Positions 46,001 to 57,566 of a DNA stretch of 64,000 nucleotides are shown one piece after another; within the stretch, counting starts at the first letter, position 1; each line of letters opens with the position of its first letter. The notes under the pieces are model-generated. The model saw nothing but the letters and a program-made list of their open reading frames with translations. It made no database searches and had not been told where the DNA came from. A program made the translations under genes and the position numbers. Source of the DNA: Sphagnum compactum (lineage: Eukaryota; Bryophyta; Sphagnopsida; Sphagnales); NCBI GenBank assembly GCA_965153455.1, contig OZ234502.1, positions 165,267 to 229,266 of the forward strand. Reading direction: 5' to 3'.

Positions 46001-47245
46001 AATCGTCAGCTCAGCAAGCTGCACCCAATGTATCAGTTGATGGTGCCACATTTCAGGCATACGATAGAAGTCAACAGTACTGCTCGACTTAACCTTCTTC
46101 CTGCAAGGGGTACAATTGAGGAAATCTATACACCTCGTGAATATGTGGTGCAAATGGCTTCTGCATACTACCGAGACCATTGGACATTTGATTCAAATGC
46201 ATTGCCCAATGACCTCATCAAGAGGTAAACATCATATGAAAGTCTGGATTATGATAAATCAGCGAGTTTCCTCACAGTTGAAATCACTCACACTTGTTCT
46301 GTTCCATTCTTCAGGGGTATGGCAGAGCCAGAGTCTAGTGCTAAACATGGTGTCAAGCTTGCAGTGGAAGACTATCCTTACGCAGCTGATGGGCTTGAGA
46401 TTTGGGATGCCATGAAAAAATGGAACACAGACTACATTGATATCTTTTACGAGGATGATAATGATATACAAAAGGACATTGAACTTCAGAAATGGTACAC
46501 AGAGTACCGCACTGTAGGCCACGGTGACAAGAAGGATACACCAGGGTGGCCTGAGCTGAAGTCAAAGAAAGACCTGGCATTTATTGTAACAACAATAACA
46601 TGGATTGCAACAGCCATGCATGCACCCATCAACTTCGGCCAATATGATTATGCAGGATTCATGCCCCACCATCCTGCCATCACCCGTCGCCTGATTCCAG
46701 ATGAAGGCACCAAAGAATGGGATGAGTTCCAAGCCAACCCTGAGAAATTTTTCTTGTCCATGGTTTCAGACACAGACACCACAACCACAGCTATGGCCGT
46801 GTTCGAAGTTGTGGCTGCCCATGCTCCCAATGAGGAGTATATCAATGAGCGTTCTCCAATTTGGACTGAAAACAAAAAGGTATGTCAAATGTCAGATAAT
46901 CAAACAATAATTAAGGTCAAAATTCACTTTTGCATCAATAGAATTGCAGACAGGTTCTTACTAATTGAGCTCCCTAGACAGTTGGTATTCTTAGGAGGAA
47001 TGCAATGTGTGTGTTATCATGCAATACTGATCAATTGGTGTTATATTTGTGCCTTGTAGGTCCAGGCAGCATTCAAGCGCTACTGTGACAAGTTGAAAGA
47101 TATTGACCAATTAATCCAGGAACGCAATGCAGATAAGAATTTGAAGAATCGTTGTGGTGTTGCCCAACTGCCGTTTCAGCTGCTGCGACCACATTCAGCA
47201 CCTGGAGTGACAGCAATGGGTATCCCCAACAGCATCACAGTTTAG
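43062..47245 (+). CDS. LOX: Lipoxygenase, copy 2 (ten exons)
   Basis: Tandem paralogue of the gene at 36095. Exons: 43062-43455, 43701-43984, 44091-44331, 44452-44811, 45048-45133, 45284-45391, 45510-45817, 45958-46224, 46315-46879 and 47060-47245, totalling 2799 bp and predicting 932 residues. Exon 3 and exons 5-10 have exactly the same lengths as in copy 1, and all splice phases agree. The N-terminus ([15 protein letters not shown], then [20 protein letters not shown]) is again transit-peptide-like. PLAT domain, then lipoxygenase domain with His588 and His593 (HQSINH), His785 and Asn789 (HAPINFGQY). The C-terminus is NSITV; the family usually ends in Ile, whose carboxylate binds iron, and Val can in principle supply the same carboxylate. 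The intron-1 acceptor GGCAG/AC gives [14 protein letters not shown], like other plant enzymes. Silent or conservative changes dominate between copies, so both appear to be under selection. Confidence 0.95.
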
Positions 47246-47249
47246 GTCA

Positions 47250-48479
47250 GACAATTTTCTTCTGGATAGCAAGCATTTACTCACAAAGAACTACCCTGGT
47301 AGTTGTTCAAGTCTTGAAGATCTTTCCAATTGTGCATGTCTTATCTAGGTCTTCCCTTTGGACACCACTGCCAAATAGATTTTCCTTATTTACATTCTAA
47401 AACTGAGGTAGTCAAAGCTGCACTGGCTTTCAAGTGTGCAGGACAGAGTAAAACTCATCAAGCAGGAATTTGAAAAAATTTCATTTTGTACTAAAATTTA
47501 GTGATGTGTATCAGATTGTCAATGTACATTCAACAAGCATAAGAAATCAAATATTGCATCACCCAGAGCTTCAGGTGATCTCTGTTGCAGTGGGGTTTGA
47601 AATCAACACTAGCAACTATATGCAAGGAATGCACCTCTTTCATGGACCATAGCTGCAGAGAAGGATATCAATTATAAGTCAATAGTTGAAACTGTTTCCT
47701 CCAAGCAACTTTTAGTCTTAAATAACCTGACAGAAGAGTTTAGGAATGTGAGTCAGGCCGAAATGGTGAACAATTCTACAACCATTTTTCCAAATACTAT
47801 CTCACTTTTTGCACACACTTGTCATTTCTTTGGAGTAGTTGAAGGCAAGTTCCTGACAGTGAACCAAACAAGGACTTGCAACTACGTATTTCCCATCACC
47901 TTGCTTAGGTTGAAATAAAGGGTGATTCAAATTACTTAACATTCAGTAAATCAGGTCCAAGATCTCAGTTTCCCACGAAAACTTTGGAAGTATATTCATC
48001 TCAAAGCAGAAATTTAGAAGAACCTTAGCAGAAAATTGATGTCCATATTAATAGGAACTTGCCTTTAGAATTCATCATTTGTAACTGGATGCTTTGCTGA
48101 CTTTTTGTCCTGTTGTTACAACTTTCATTTAATGTTCAATCACACTGCAAATGTCAAGGCTATTTGGAGCAGAGATATCCACAATATCACCCTCCTAGGG
48201 ACTTTCCTCTGGCATATTTCATACTACATTGCAGGCAAGAGAGCTCCATGATCTGCCAACATCTATGCTGTTCAGGCAGGTAGTCTGGGCAGGTAGTTGA
48301 GGATACATTATTGTGCACTGAGATCTATGCCCTACATTGCACACCTGGGATCTATGCTGACATTTTCCTATGTGGTAACCTACTCTGAATACCAATCAAG
48401 TTGCCACTTCTGCCCATCACAGTTGCCAGGTGGGTTCAAATCTGTGAAGTATGAAACCACTTACCAGCAGATTTCTGAA
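47250..48479. other. 3' flank of lipoxygenase gene 2, no gene recognised
   Basis: AT-rich sequence with only short frames. The rightmost part may hold the unrecognisable tail of the PPR relic that follows. Confidence 0.5.
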
Positions 48480-49525
48480 ACATGCAGCAGAGTACCAAGA
48501 GGTGTGCTGATGAGACCAAATGCACTAACCAGTCTCTCACTGAATCACACTTTTGAAAATGTTGAGCAGAGTGCCAGGAGGTCTGCCAATGAGACCAAAT
48601 GCAATAGCCAGTTTCTCACTGTGGTGACTCAAATGAAACTATCTTTTCTTCTTCCTCCACATCATGCAGCACAACTTTTGTATCTGGTACATATTCCATG
48701 GCATGCATCTCTCCTAACAATCTCTTCAGTTCTGCATGGATTCCTCTGAGGGTAGTCTTCATTTTCTTGATCATTGACTAAAAATGAATGCATCTCATTA
48801 TTGCCTTCTATCCAGTGCAACCTGACAGTTTCTTCACACCCCTTTCCTTTCCCAGCCATTGAACATTCTCACTGGATCCCACTTGCCAGCAGGACCATAG
48901 ACATTTAATAGCAGCACACATGACTCCATCATTTCAGGGTCCACTTCAAGAACTTGTTTTGCAACAAATCTCCCACAAAAGTGACAGGGGTTGGTTACAC
49001 TTGTTCCTGTTGTCATTCCAGTCGACAAAGTTCCAATGTTTTCTGCCCTTGCCCACATTTCACATGTCCCGATATTGTCAAATTCCAAGAGATCACAACA
49101 CAAGGGAATATCTGTTGAAGTTGGTCCAAGCCTCCTCCATGCTCCATACATATCAACAAGGGCTGTTCCCGAGAAAGACATTTGAGTCACAACTGCTTTC
49201 AACGATCTGTACATGTACATGCCTGCCCTCTCCAAGCACTCAAAAACTAGCACATGTATTAAGTACATGAATAGAAGTGAAGTTGTCAGGACCCATGCCT
49301 TCTTGTTGCTGCAGTAGTTGGAAAAGTTGCAGTGCCTTCTCAGGTTGCCCAACCTTGACATATTTCCAAAGCATTTTATCCCATCCAAAAATGTTCAATT
49401 GCAATGTGCCTGATGGCAGTGCAGCCATCTCTGCTTCCACCCATGGTGGTTTCTGTTGCTCATCAAGCCAGAGTCTCTCCTGTGTCTTGTTATGCTCAAA
49501 ATCAGGATATCTTGCAACCATCTAG
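48480..49525 (-). pseudogene. Decayed PPR-DYW protein gene (organellar RNA-editing factor type)
   Basis: Minus-strand frames show, in order, a PPR motif (GQPEKALQLFQLLQQQEGM, then PDNFTSIHVLNTCAS), SFSGTALVDMY, an E motif (VLEVDPEMMESCVLLLNVYG, then PAGKWDPVRMFN), E+ (HWIEGNNEMHSFLVNDQE), HAMEYVPDTKVVLHDVEEEE, and the start of the DYW deaminase domain HSEKLAIAFGLI with PPGT at about 48560-48623. HSE is the zinc-binding/catalytic HxE of the domain. These lie in different frames with stops between them. The HSEKLA block is followed by a diverged second copy 82 bp away (about 48487-48543), a local duplication. Most PPR repeats and the C-terminal DYW residues are missing. The family edits C to U in chloroplast or mitochondrial RNA. 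This copy cannot be functional. Confidence 0.85.
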
Positions 49526-52205
49526 ATCAGAAATGCAAATCAAACTGATCACCTCCAAATTGCTCACAGTTCAGGATATCATAATAATCAAGAAAGTTCT
49601 ACTGACCTCCTCCATCAGGAAGAGAATTGTCAAAGCAATCTTATTTATCTCAATTCTGCAGTTATTATTGCATGGATGTGAAGGATTTTAAGAGAGTCTA
49701 GACAATGGTAGCAGAGAAACCAAAAGATTGCAATGCCTCTCACAAGAGCTCTAGTTCCATTGACAAGAAAGCATACACAGGAGAGCTCCAAAAACTAACT
49801 TCAAACAAAGATCCCTGCAGTTTTTGAATCTTTTAATCCATTTGCCTGCCATATATTGGAAGTCTTGAGATGTATGTGAGACAGACAGCTGCCAACGTTT
49901 CTCTACAATTCATTTCTGGCCTATGATGAGCCACAGGGAGAAGTGAAAAACACCCAACATCACAGGAAACTGATTTCTTCACATGCATCTTCATTCATCA
50001 TGTCAAGGACTGTGTTGACATATACATGGTCATGAGAAACATTGCATTTCAGTTGAGGTTATGGTGTACAAAACCAGCAACTCCCATCTAATCTGAAGAG
50101 CTCACACAAGTGCAGACAATGGCTTTCCCCCATGCTGCAAACCTCACAATTGAGAGCATAGAAGGGAAGATTTACAGGAAGAAGTGGTACAGATATCTCC
50201 TCTGTAAAATACGCATTTCCTGCTGCCATATTATGGTAACACACTCAAAAACAGGAGGGATGATCCTGACATCAAGAACCTGCTGTTGTCTCCAGTAGCT
50301 CTCTTCACTCCTTGTCTTGATCATTGGAGATCTCAGATACATCTTGGCAGATTGTATACTGTATTGTAGATTTACTTAGCAAGAGATGATGCAATGTAGG
50401 GTTCAAGTTGAGACAGTGCACAGCACCATCTTCAGCATTAAGGTCAAGATCAAAACACAAAAAAACTGAGCTCATACAGACATGCACTGGTTGCTGAAAG
50501 TTCTTCCCCCAAAAGAGGTTAAGGGCCCTGTGACACCAATAATAACCTGTAGAATGCAGATGATATGATCCAGTACTTCAGAGACCATCCTTGGTCTCCA
50601 ATTCTCAACAAAGCTCAAATCCTTGGACAGTAAAAACAGAAGAGAAAAAACAAATGCACCAACCTTGCTCACTTCTGAATATCTTTGTACGACAGACAGG
50701 ATTCAGGACAAAAACAGGTCGTGGAGAAGGTAACCTGAGGTTGGCTGATAAAAGATCAGGAGCGATGCATGATCCAGGCTGACTCCATGCATACAGAGTT
50801 GCGTTTGCAGTGGCATTAACTATGAAGAACTCATCCTGTAAATTTTTTGAACCTGAACATGAAATTCAAACACTTGCCATGCAGAAGATAGTGACAACAA
50901 CATCAACATGTGGATAGTCGATTGTCGATAAAGAGGACAAGAGAAAATCTCCTGGTAAAATTCAAGCAGTTTCCAATTCCTTTAGGGTTTTCAAACCCTA
51001 GGGATCCCTAAAGTTTCATTGATGATGCCAAAGTTCTTCGTCAAATTTACTCATCGATACCCTTCTTTTCATGGTAGGATTCCGGAGGGTAAGAAGTTGA
51101 AGAACTGCAGAACTGGAGATGAGAGAAGAAAACATATGTGGTCCAATGGCAATTACTTTGGTAGGAGGAGATTCGTATGGTCAAAGCCGGTTCTTCCCGA
51201 CTTCCCCGTGTGTGAGAGTTTGAGTCTGTATGAGGGAATCATTTGATCGAAGAGTAAAGAGAGAAGAAATTTACTATAGTCAGAGATGGCTGATTTGGAT
51301 TTTGTGTCTGAGTTTGAGTATGAGATGAGGAAGCTTTTGCTCCAAGAGTAGAAGACAAGAATTGCATGTAATCGAGAATGATTGCTTAGATTTTGTGTGT
51401 CAGAATTTGAGTATGGAATGAGAAGCTGTTGATGCATCACTTTACTTCTTTGTTTTCATTCCAATGGAGCCCAGGGTTTCTTTAGGTAGCTTGCAGGGAT
51501 AAAATTAAGTACTGCTGCAAGCTCGTGGGGAGTTTGGTTTTCTGGAGGGATCATTTATTGCGGTTGACTCTTTGGATGGTTTCCATCGCAGATCCTTATG
51601 TTTGAGATGGCCTTAGTTTGCTGTAGCGGAAAGCTTATTGTTGTTCTCACTCTGGCTATCGGACAGAAATTTCAGCCATGTCTAGAATTAGAAGAATCTT
51701 CTTTCTTGCTGCTGAAGGGATTATTTAATGCAGAGATCTGGAGTGAGTACCAGTGCAAATGATGTGAATTCACAGTGATCGATCCAACGCCTAATCTCAT
51801 TGAGGATTGTAAGAACAAATTGAAAAACTGATGCACTGTTGCCACTCACCAAGATTGCAAACTACAGCTCTTTATGTACAGCTCATCTAGCTGGTAAATT
51901 CCTGTTGCAGTGTGCTTGTCAAATCTGTGATTCCATTCTAGCTGGTTTTAGTTCCTCACCATTTGCAACAGAGAGTCATTATGAGTCTTCTGACGTCTTG
52001 GGATTTTGGAGGCTATGCTGAGGCAGTGTATGAACCCAAGGCTTTGCTAACATACAGGCATCAATCAGCACATCAAGGCAAGTTCCTTCTGTTGGCATTT
52101 GGGTCATTTGAAGATCCTATTCATTCTCTACTACTTGCATTAAAGGATGAACTTTGCACATGTGGTTCAGCTATTGTCATATATCTTTACCACTACCAAC
52201 CATTG
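49526..52205. other. Intergenic, no gene recognised
   Basis: Short frames only. Around 51210-51430 a degenerate repeat of about 80 bp occurs (phrases such as GATTTTGTGTGTCAGAATTT and GTTTGAGTATGAGATGAG). TTTAGGG-like words near 50985-51000 are too few to be a telomere repeat. Confidence 0.5.
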
Positions 52206-52382
52206 TGTGTTTTCAAAATCTGGTTCCAGTTTCTCAATAAAAGTCTGCATCCCTTCTTTCTGGTCTTCAAGAGCATATGTGGTATAGAACAGGATCGTTC
52301 TTTCTTGATAACCTTCTTCCAGACCCATTTCATCTGCTGCATTAGCATGTTCCCTTGCAAACAACACAACTGGTTTGATTGC
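52206..52382 (-). pseudogene. Fragment of an enoyl-CoA hydratase gene
   Basis: The minus-strand frame reads FAREHANAADEMGLEEGYQE, then RTILFYTTYALEDQKEGMQ and TFIEKLEPDFEN. This matches the C-terminus of mitochondrial-type enoyl-CoA hydratases (crotonase family): A-E--NAA-EM-LEEG---ER-LFY-T-A-EDQKEGM-AF-EKRKP-F. About 56 of roughly 260 residues are recognisable. The N-terminal catalytic part is not found nearby, and KLEP replaces the usual KRKP. The intact enzyme hydrates 2-enoyl-CoA in fatty-acid and branched amino-acid breakdown. An unspliced last exon of a live gene is unlikely because no upstream exons are visible. Confidence 0.8.
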
Positions 52383-52459
52383 TGTGATATTTACTTGCCC
52401 ATCAAAATTCTTCCAACTGGTGATGGTTGGTTGGATCCAGCAACCTGAGCACAAAACCT

Positions 52460-54150
52460 GAACATGTTGAGTTAATTGTATTCAAATGCCAAAGAGGTGT
52501 TTGGACCATACAGAAAAAAATTCATCATCAGGGACAGAGAACCTTATGACACAACTGATAAGTCCTTGTGCCACTTCATTAGGTCATTGTCCACAAGTTT
52601 GTCACTCTGGCTGTCCAGAAAATTCTTTCACGCCTGCAAGTATAATCTTAAACAGGCTACAGCATAGCCAGTTCACAGATCCCCTCCCAATGCAGACCTA
52701 AATCCCTTGCCTCCCCTCGTCTGTTGTATTGCTGCATGAACCATCAAGCAATCCATCATGACAAGACATTATCAAATCTGTCAACATGCATTTCAAAAGA
52801 AAGACCAAGTGCATCCTTCATTCCTTGACACCAGTTCCTGGTGCAAGTGTATTGTCTTCCCAGTTATTGCAACAGCTCTTACCTCCCAACCATGGGGCTC
52901 CTACACCATCTTACACTATGATCAGTAAATGAGAAATCAGCTTCTGAAGATCACCAAAATGCATTAGAAGCTCATTAGGCATAAGGAAAACACAGATTTC
53001 CAGCAGCCTGCAACACGCAGTGGTTGTGTTAGCTACCGATTATTATTCAGCAACGAGAGGGGCAAAAAGGGGCAATTACTTGTGTGTCTGCATCATATGT
53101 ATTAGGGAATAGGCAAGGCCCTGATGATTCTTCCAGGGAAGTCTGCATGGAAGCTTGCAGCACACCTGGCAGAGTAAATGGAGGCCAGCCATTCCCTTAT
53201 GTAAACCATTATGCTAAATTTTGAAAAGGACAATTGACAATCATGCAAAATTATGGAGAGCGAAAAAGACATGATTGATGATGACAATAATTTTAGCTGG
53301 ATGAGAAATTTCTGCAATTTAAGAAACCTGAAAAGTGGTAGTATTAACCTTCAAATCCTTAACGTTTGAAGGGCATCTAGCACCTGTTTCCTCAGATCCT
53401 GAGAGAATGCATTCAGTGCTTTATGTCTATCAAGAGTTATCAATCCCAGAACTCCTCATTCCACCAGCTCAGCTTAAATGCAATTTATGAACTCCTTTCC
53501 TTCCAGAATTGCTTAAATCCTTAGATTGTGGCCTGTATGGTTTCCCTCCCAGGTTCCAGCATCCAGTAGAAGCAGGAATTATGAGCATTGGGGTGAGCTA
53601 ACTCCTGCCTCTTGGTTGCTAAATTACCAGTAACTCAATTGTGATGAAAAGCAGAGTATGGGTGCGAAGAGAAAAGCCACCCAACTGTGGGTCTCTATCA
53701 TGGAATGCTTTCTGTGACATTGAAAATTTGTTGTTGTTGCAAAATTTTGGTGGAAAACAAGAGGCATCATCTTCATGAGAGGTGCAAAAGGAGGAACCTG
53801 AAAAATGTGCCACTTTGGCTGCCTGGCCAGCCTCACATGCAATCTCGAGTTTCATATGGTTTTTCTGTACAGAAGCGTCAATTTCCAAGTTCAACTAAGT
53901 CACCAAAGAACCCCACATGGAAAGTTTTTGTAGTCCAGCAATTTACCTGCAATCTTTCAATTTTACATCTTGGACTGGGAAACCCCACTGCAAAATGAAA
54001 AAGAACCCAGACCTACACAATTCTTCTCTGTCCAAGATATATTCTTACAACTCAATTTTCCACTGCAAACTTCGGCTTGAGCGAAAGAAGAGCTATTGGA
54101 AAAAAACATAGAAATATATTTATAAGTAGTAAAAGATATAACATGAGTAT
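52460..54150. other. Intergenic, no gene recognised
   Basis: No gene supported. It may contain unrecognisable remains of the enoyl-CoA hydratase relic. Confidence 0.45.
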
Positions 54151-54157
54151 TGTGTCT

Positions 54158-54231
54158 GACCGCGTAGCGCAGTGGATTAGCGCGCCTGACTTCGGATCAG
54201 GAGGTCGTGGGTTCGAATCCCATCGTGGTCG
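54158..54231 (+). tRNA. tRNA-Arg (anticodon TCG)
   Basis: A full cloverleaf can be drawn: acceptor stem GACCGCG with CGTGGTC (one G-T pair), D arm GCGC/GCGC, anticodon stem CCTGA/TCAGG with loop CTTCGGA (anticodon TCG at 54192-54194), T arm ending GGGTTCGAATCCC, and discriminator G at 54231. The A and B box promoters are intact and there is no intron. The sequence is a typical plant nuclear tRNA-Arg(TCG). No CCA is encoded, as expected. A T-rich stretch for termination is weak; the nearest T run lies about 50 bp downstream. Confidence 0.96.
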
Positions 54232-54239
54232 ACAATTTC

Positions 54240-57200
54240 CCTCCCGACAAAACTAGCTACCTCGGTGAAGGCAACTGACTTTTTTCAAAAACTGCACTAG
54301 AGTCTCTAGTTCTTTCCCTGATTTGGGACCTTTTGCCGACTCTTTAATGCTGTGCAAGATCGGCTCAGATTGCTAATTTTGTGGCCAAAGAATTCGTTCC
54401 AACGGCACTCCATGCCTTTAACGCCAAAGATCAGACTCTAGACAGAGGATAGATTTTGCCACAGAAACATGTTGACACGCCCTTTTTCAGTTGTTGCCTT
54501 GTGTTCCACGTGCTTCATCTCGCATTATTGACTCCTTTAGCTCCTACTAGCTACTTGCGCACTCCACGGCACGCTGGGTTAGTCCTAAAGTCCCGACCAC
54601 TCAAGACAAACTTAAACTCTTACTTAAACTCAGTAGACCCTACTATCAAGGCTAAGTCTTAGTCTCACTGGAGCAAGTCAAGAGCCCGGCTCACAGAGTC
54701 GACTTGCATGGCCTTAAAGTCGAATCAGCCTCAAGTTGACTCAGGGACCTCACAAGCTCAACTCCCAAAGTTGGTCCAAGAAAGACTTCAACCAAAATGA
54801 CCTGAGTCATCCCAGGGCCAACCCTCTTCTAGGGGCCTTGAAGCTCAAATTGTGGGGGCTGGACTTGACTATTGCCTCACCTAAATCACTTTATTTTGGG
54901 AATGATCCGACCCCATCTTGAGGCTAAAACTTACACTTAAAGAACTAAAAGGTATGGTTGGCTCTTCTTATGAGTGAAAAGAGAACCGGTTCTATAAAGA
55001 ATGGCTTGAATAGAGTTTTGAAATTGTTCTTTCATATCATGCAAGTTATACAATAACTCATATGACAATTCTTTGGAAATTTTGAACAACTATCCAAGGG
55101 CCAACACTTGTAGAATAACATGGAGATTATTGTTGGGTTGCTTACTTTTGGTTTTTGTTGCTATAAATAGTTTTCATATTTTAAAGTGATTAAAGTTCAA
55201 CCATTATGCAACAATAGAAGTAAAAGGAGGTTTAAAGTTTAAACCCTCCACATGAACAAATATTCCAGAAAATTCATTACTTAATGTACTATTATTACTA
55301 ACCATTTAGGGGATGAGCAATGTTTTTTATAACTAATATTGTAAAATTTAATAAAATTGGCTTTTTTTTTTTTATCATTCTGTATAATCTGAATGTAGGT
55401 TCTTCAACTTTCACAAACAATTTGATTTTCAAGGGTTCGGTTCTTAGTGGTTCCTTTTCCTCCTTGTGGCCCGCCTCTTTTGGGCTGTTTGCTTGCCTAG
55501 ACCTTGGTCCTTGCCCCTTGTTTCTTTTTCTCTCCCTTTCTTGGGTGCTTTCTTTTTATAAAGTTTTGGCAGGGTTTCAGCATTTGATTTTTCCAAACAA
55601 TGTTAACACATCAATGAAAAAAAATTGTCAACTTATTCGTGCAAATATCCAAAGACCTTTATGGTTAAAAGGAAAAACATGTCCACTAGATATCGATCAT
55701 AATAAAGACTATCTTTAACTTAAATCGCAATTATCACAATAACCCCATGAGATATAGTTGCTTGCAAAACCAAATATGTGCAAGTGGGGTTAGCAATGAT
55801 AACATCAAACAACATCCACCATCCATTAAAACCACACGTCAACCCAATGATGTGAAAGCAAAGGCAAATGACAAAAAATTATGGATGTACCCACATAAAA
55901 CATGAAATTTTGCATCCTTTACAATAGACACAAAAACATCTCACATAACATCATGAGAAGTTGTTCTTTTTTCACATAGCATCACGAAAAGCCGTTTTCT
56001 TTTCACAATGGGCATAATAAAAAAGATGGGTCCCCATAAGATCCAAAGATTGGTCACAAATGCAATGCTTGAAAAAAACATTGTAATAAACAATAGAAAA
56101 TACGTGAGTAAAAACATAGGGTGCAATATATTAGTTGTTGGGTAAAAAAATAAGTTAATTAATTTTTAAATAAGGTATATTTTATTCAAATAATCAATTT
56201 AATTATAATATAAGATATGTAATATTCTAAAATAATTAATTATAATTAATATCGGGTGATTTTAATATGTAGATATTATAAAATTAAATAATAATAAAAT
56301 GATAAAAAGTAAGTTGGACAATTATCTAATACTCCCTAAAAATGGTCATTTGACACATGTAGATCTCAAATTTTCTATTAAATGTCCCCTTAAGATGTAA
56401 TGTCACAAACCAAAGGTTAAAAGATGGAAAAAACCAAACTAAATATGTAGCATGCTTTATATTAAGTGTCCCGCTAATGCAATGTCACAAACCAAAAGTT
56501 AAAAGATGGAAAAATCAAATTAAATATGTAACATAGTGAAAAAAAAGTTTAAAGCCAACCCAAAAAAAGGATCATTGGACAAAGAGACAACCATGCACTT
56601 ACACCAAGCCTTGCACAAGATCTTTGAATATTTTTCAATTAATTGAAAGTCATATATAAAAATAATGAGCTTAAAATTTTGTTAGATTCATAACTTGTTC
56701 AAATTGAAAAATTTTGAAACTTTGAAAAAAGTTTCACTAATCAAATAATATATTATAAAGGGAAAAGATTGACGATTTCTTTCAAGTTTGAATTTTGATG
56801 CATTTTTCAAATATGAATATTTCATGTTTCATCCATGTATTAATTTGTTCTACTTTGTATTTTTATTATTGATTATATATTTACAATTCAATCATATCTT
56901 GGAATTCTAATGTGTTTTGTGAAAGTTAAAGCATTTTATGTTTACATTTGGATGCAAAATAAAAAATCAATATTTGTTTAACCCCAATAGCATTCAACAA
57001 ATATAATCCTAATTATAATAAATTAATTGCAAAGTACCAATTTTAATGAAAATTTGTCCATGAAATTTTATCCATGTAAAAAGGCAACCATTAAAATAAA
57101 TCTTCCCTATCAAAGCTTTCCAAATTTCTTGAAGTCATAGACATGAATCATATGAATTTAAAATTTTGTTCATTATTACATTATGTTACGATAATGTTGA

Positions 57201-57560
57201 TGATTATGAATTTGAGATTGTAAAATGTTTTTCCATTAAACATGTACTTGGGCTAAACATATTTAATCATCTAACAACAATAACTTGGATTTTCAAAATT
57301 AATAAAAAAACATTATCACGCAAGGGTTTTAAAAAACCTTTATTATTCATGTACATTACAATATGAAAGTGCAATTATGAATCAATTAAAAATTCAAGAT
57401 TTTTATAACAAATTTTTGTTTTCAAACCAAAATCATTTTTATGTGATTTGTATAATAATTCAAAATGAATGAAATCTTATTGACACAATATACAATTTTA
57501 ATTTTGCTTAAAGTCCTACACATTATAATATACATTTAGTCAACAACTTAAGCTTTTGAC
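54240..57560. other. AT-rich intergenic region
   Basis: No gene recognised. The stretch 56120-57550 is very AT-rich with short repeats, for example AATGTCACAAACCAAA occurring twice near 56400 and 56478. It separates the tRNA from the 3' end of the immune-receptor gene. Confidence 0.6.
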
Positions 57561-57566
57561 ATGCAT

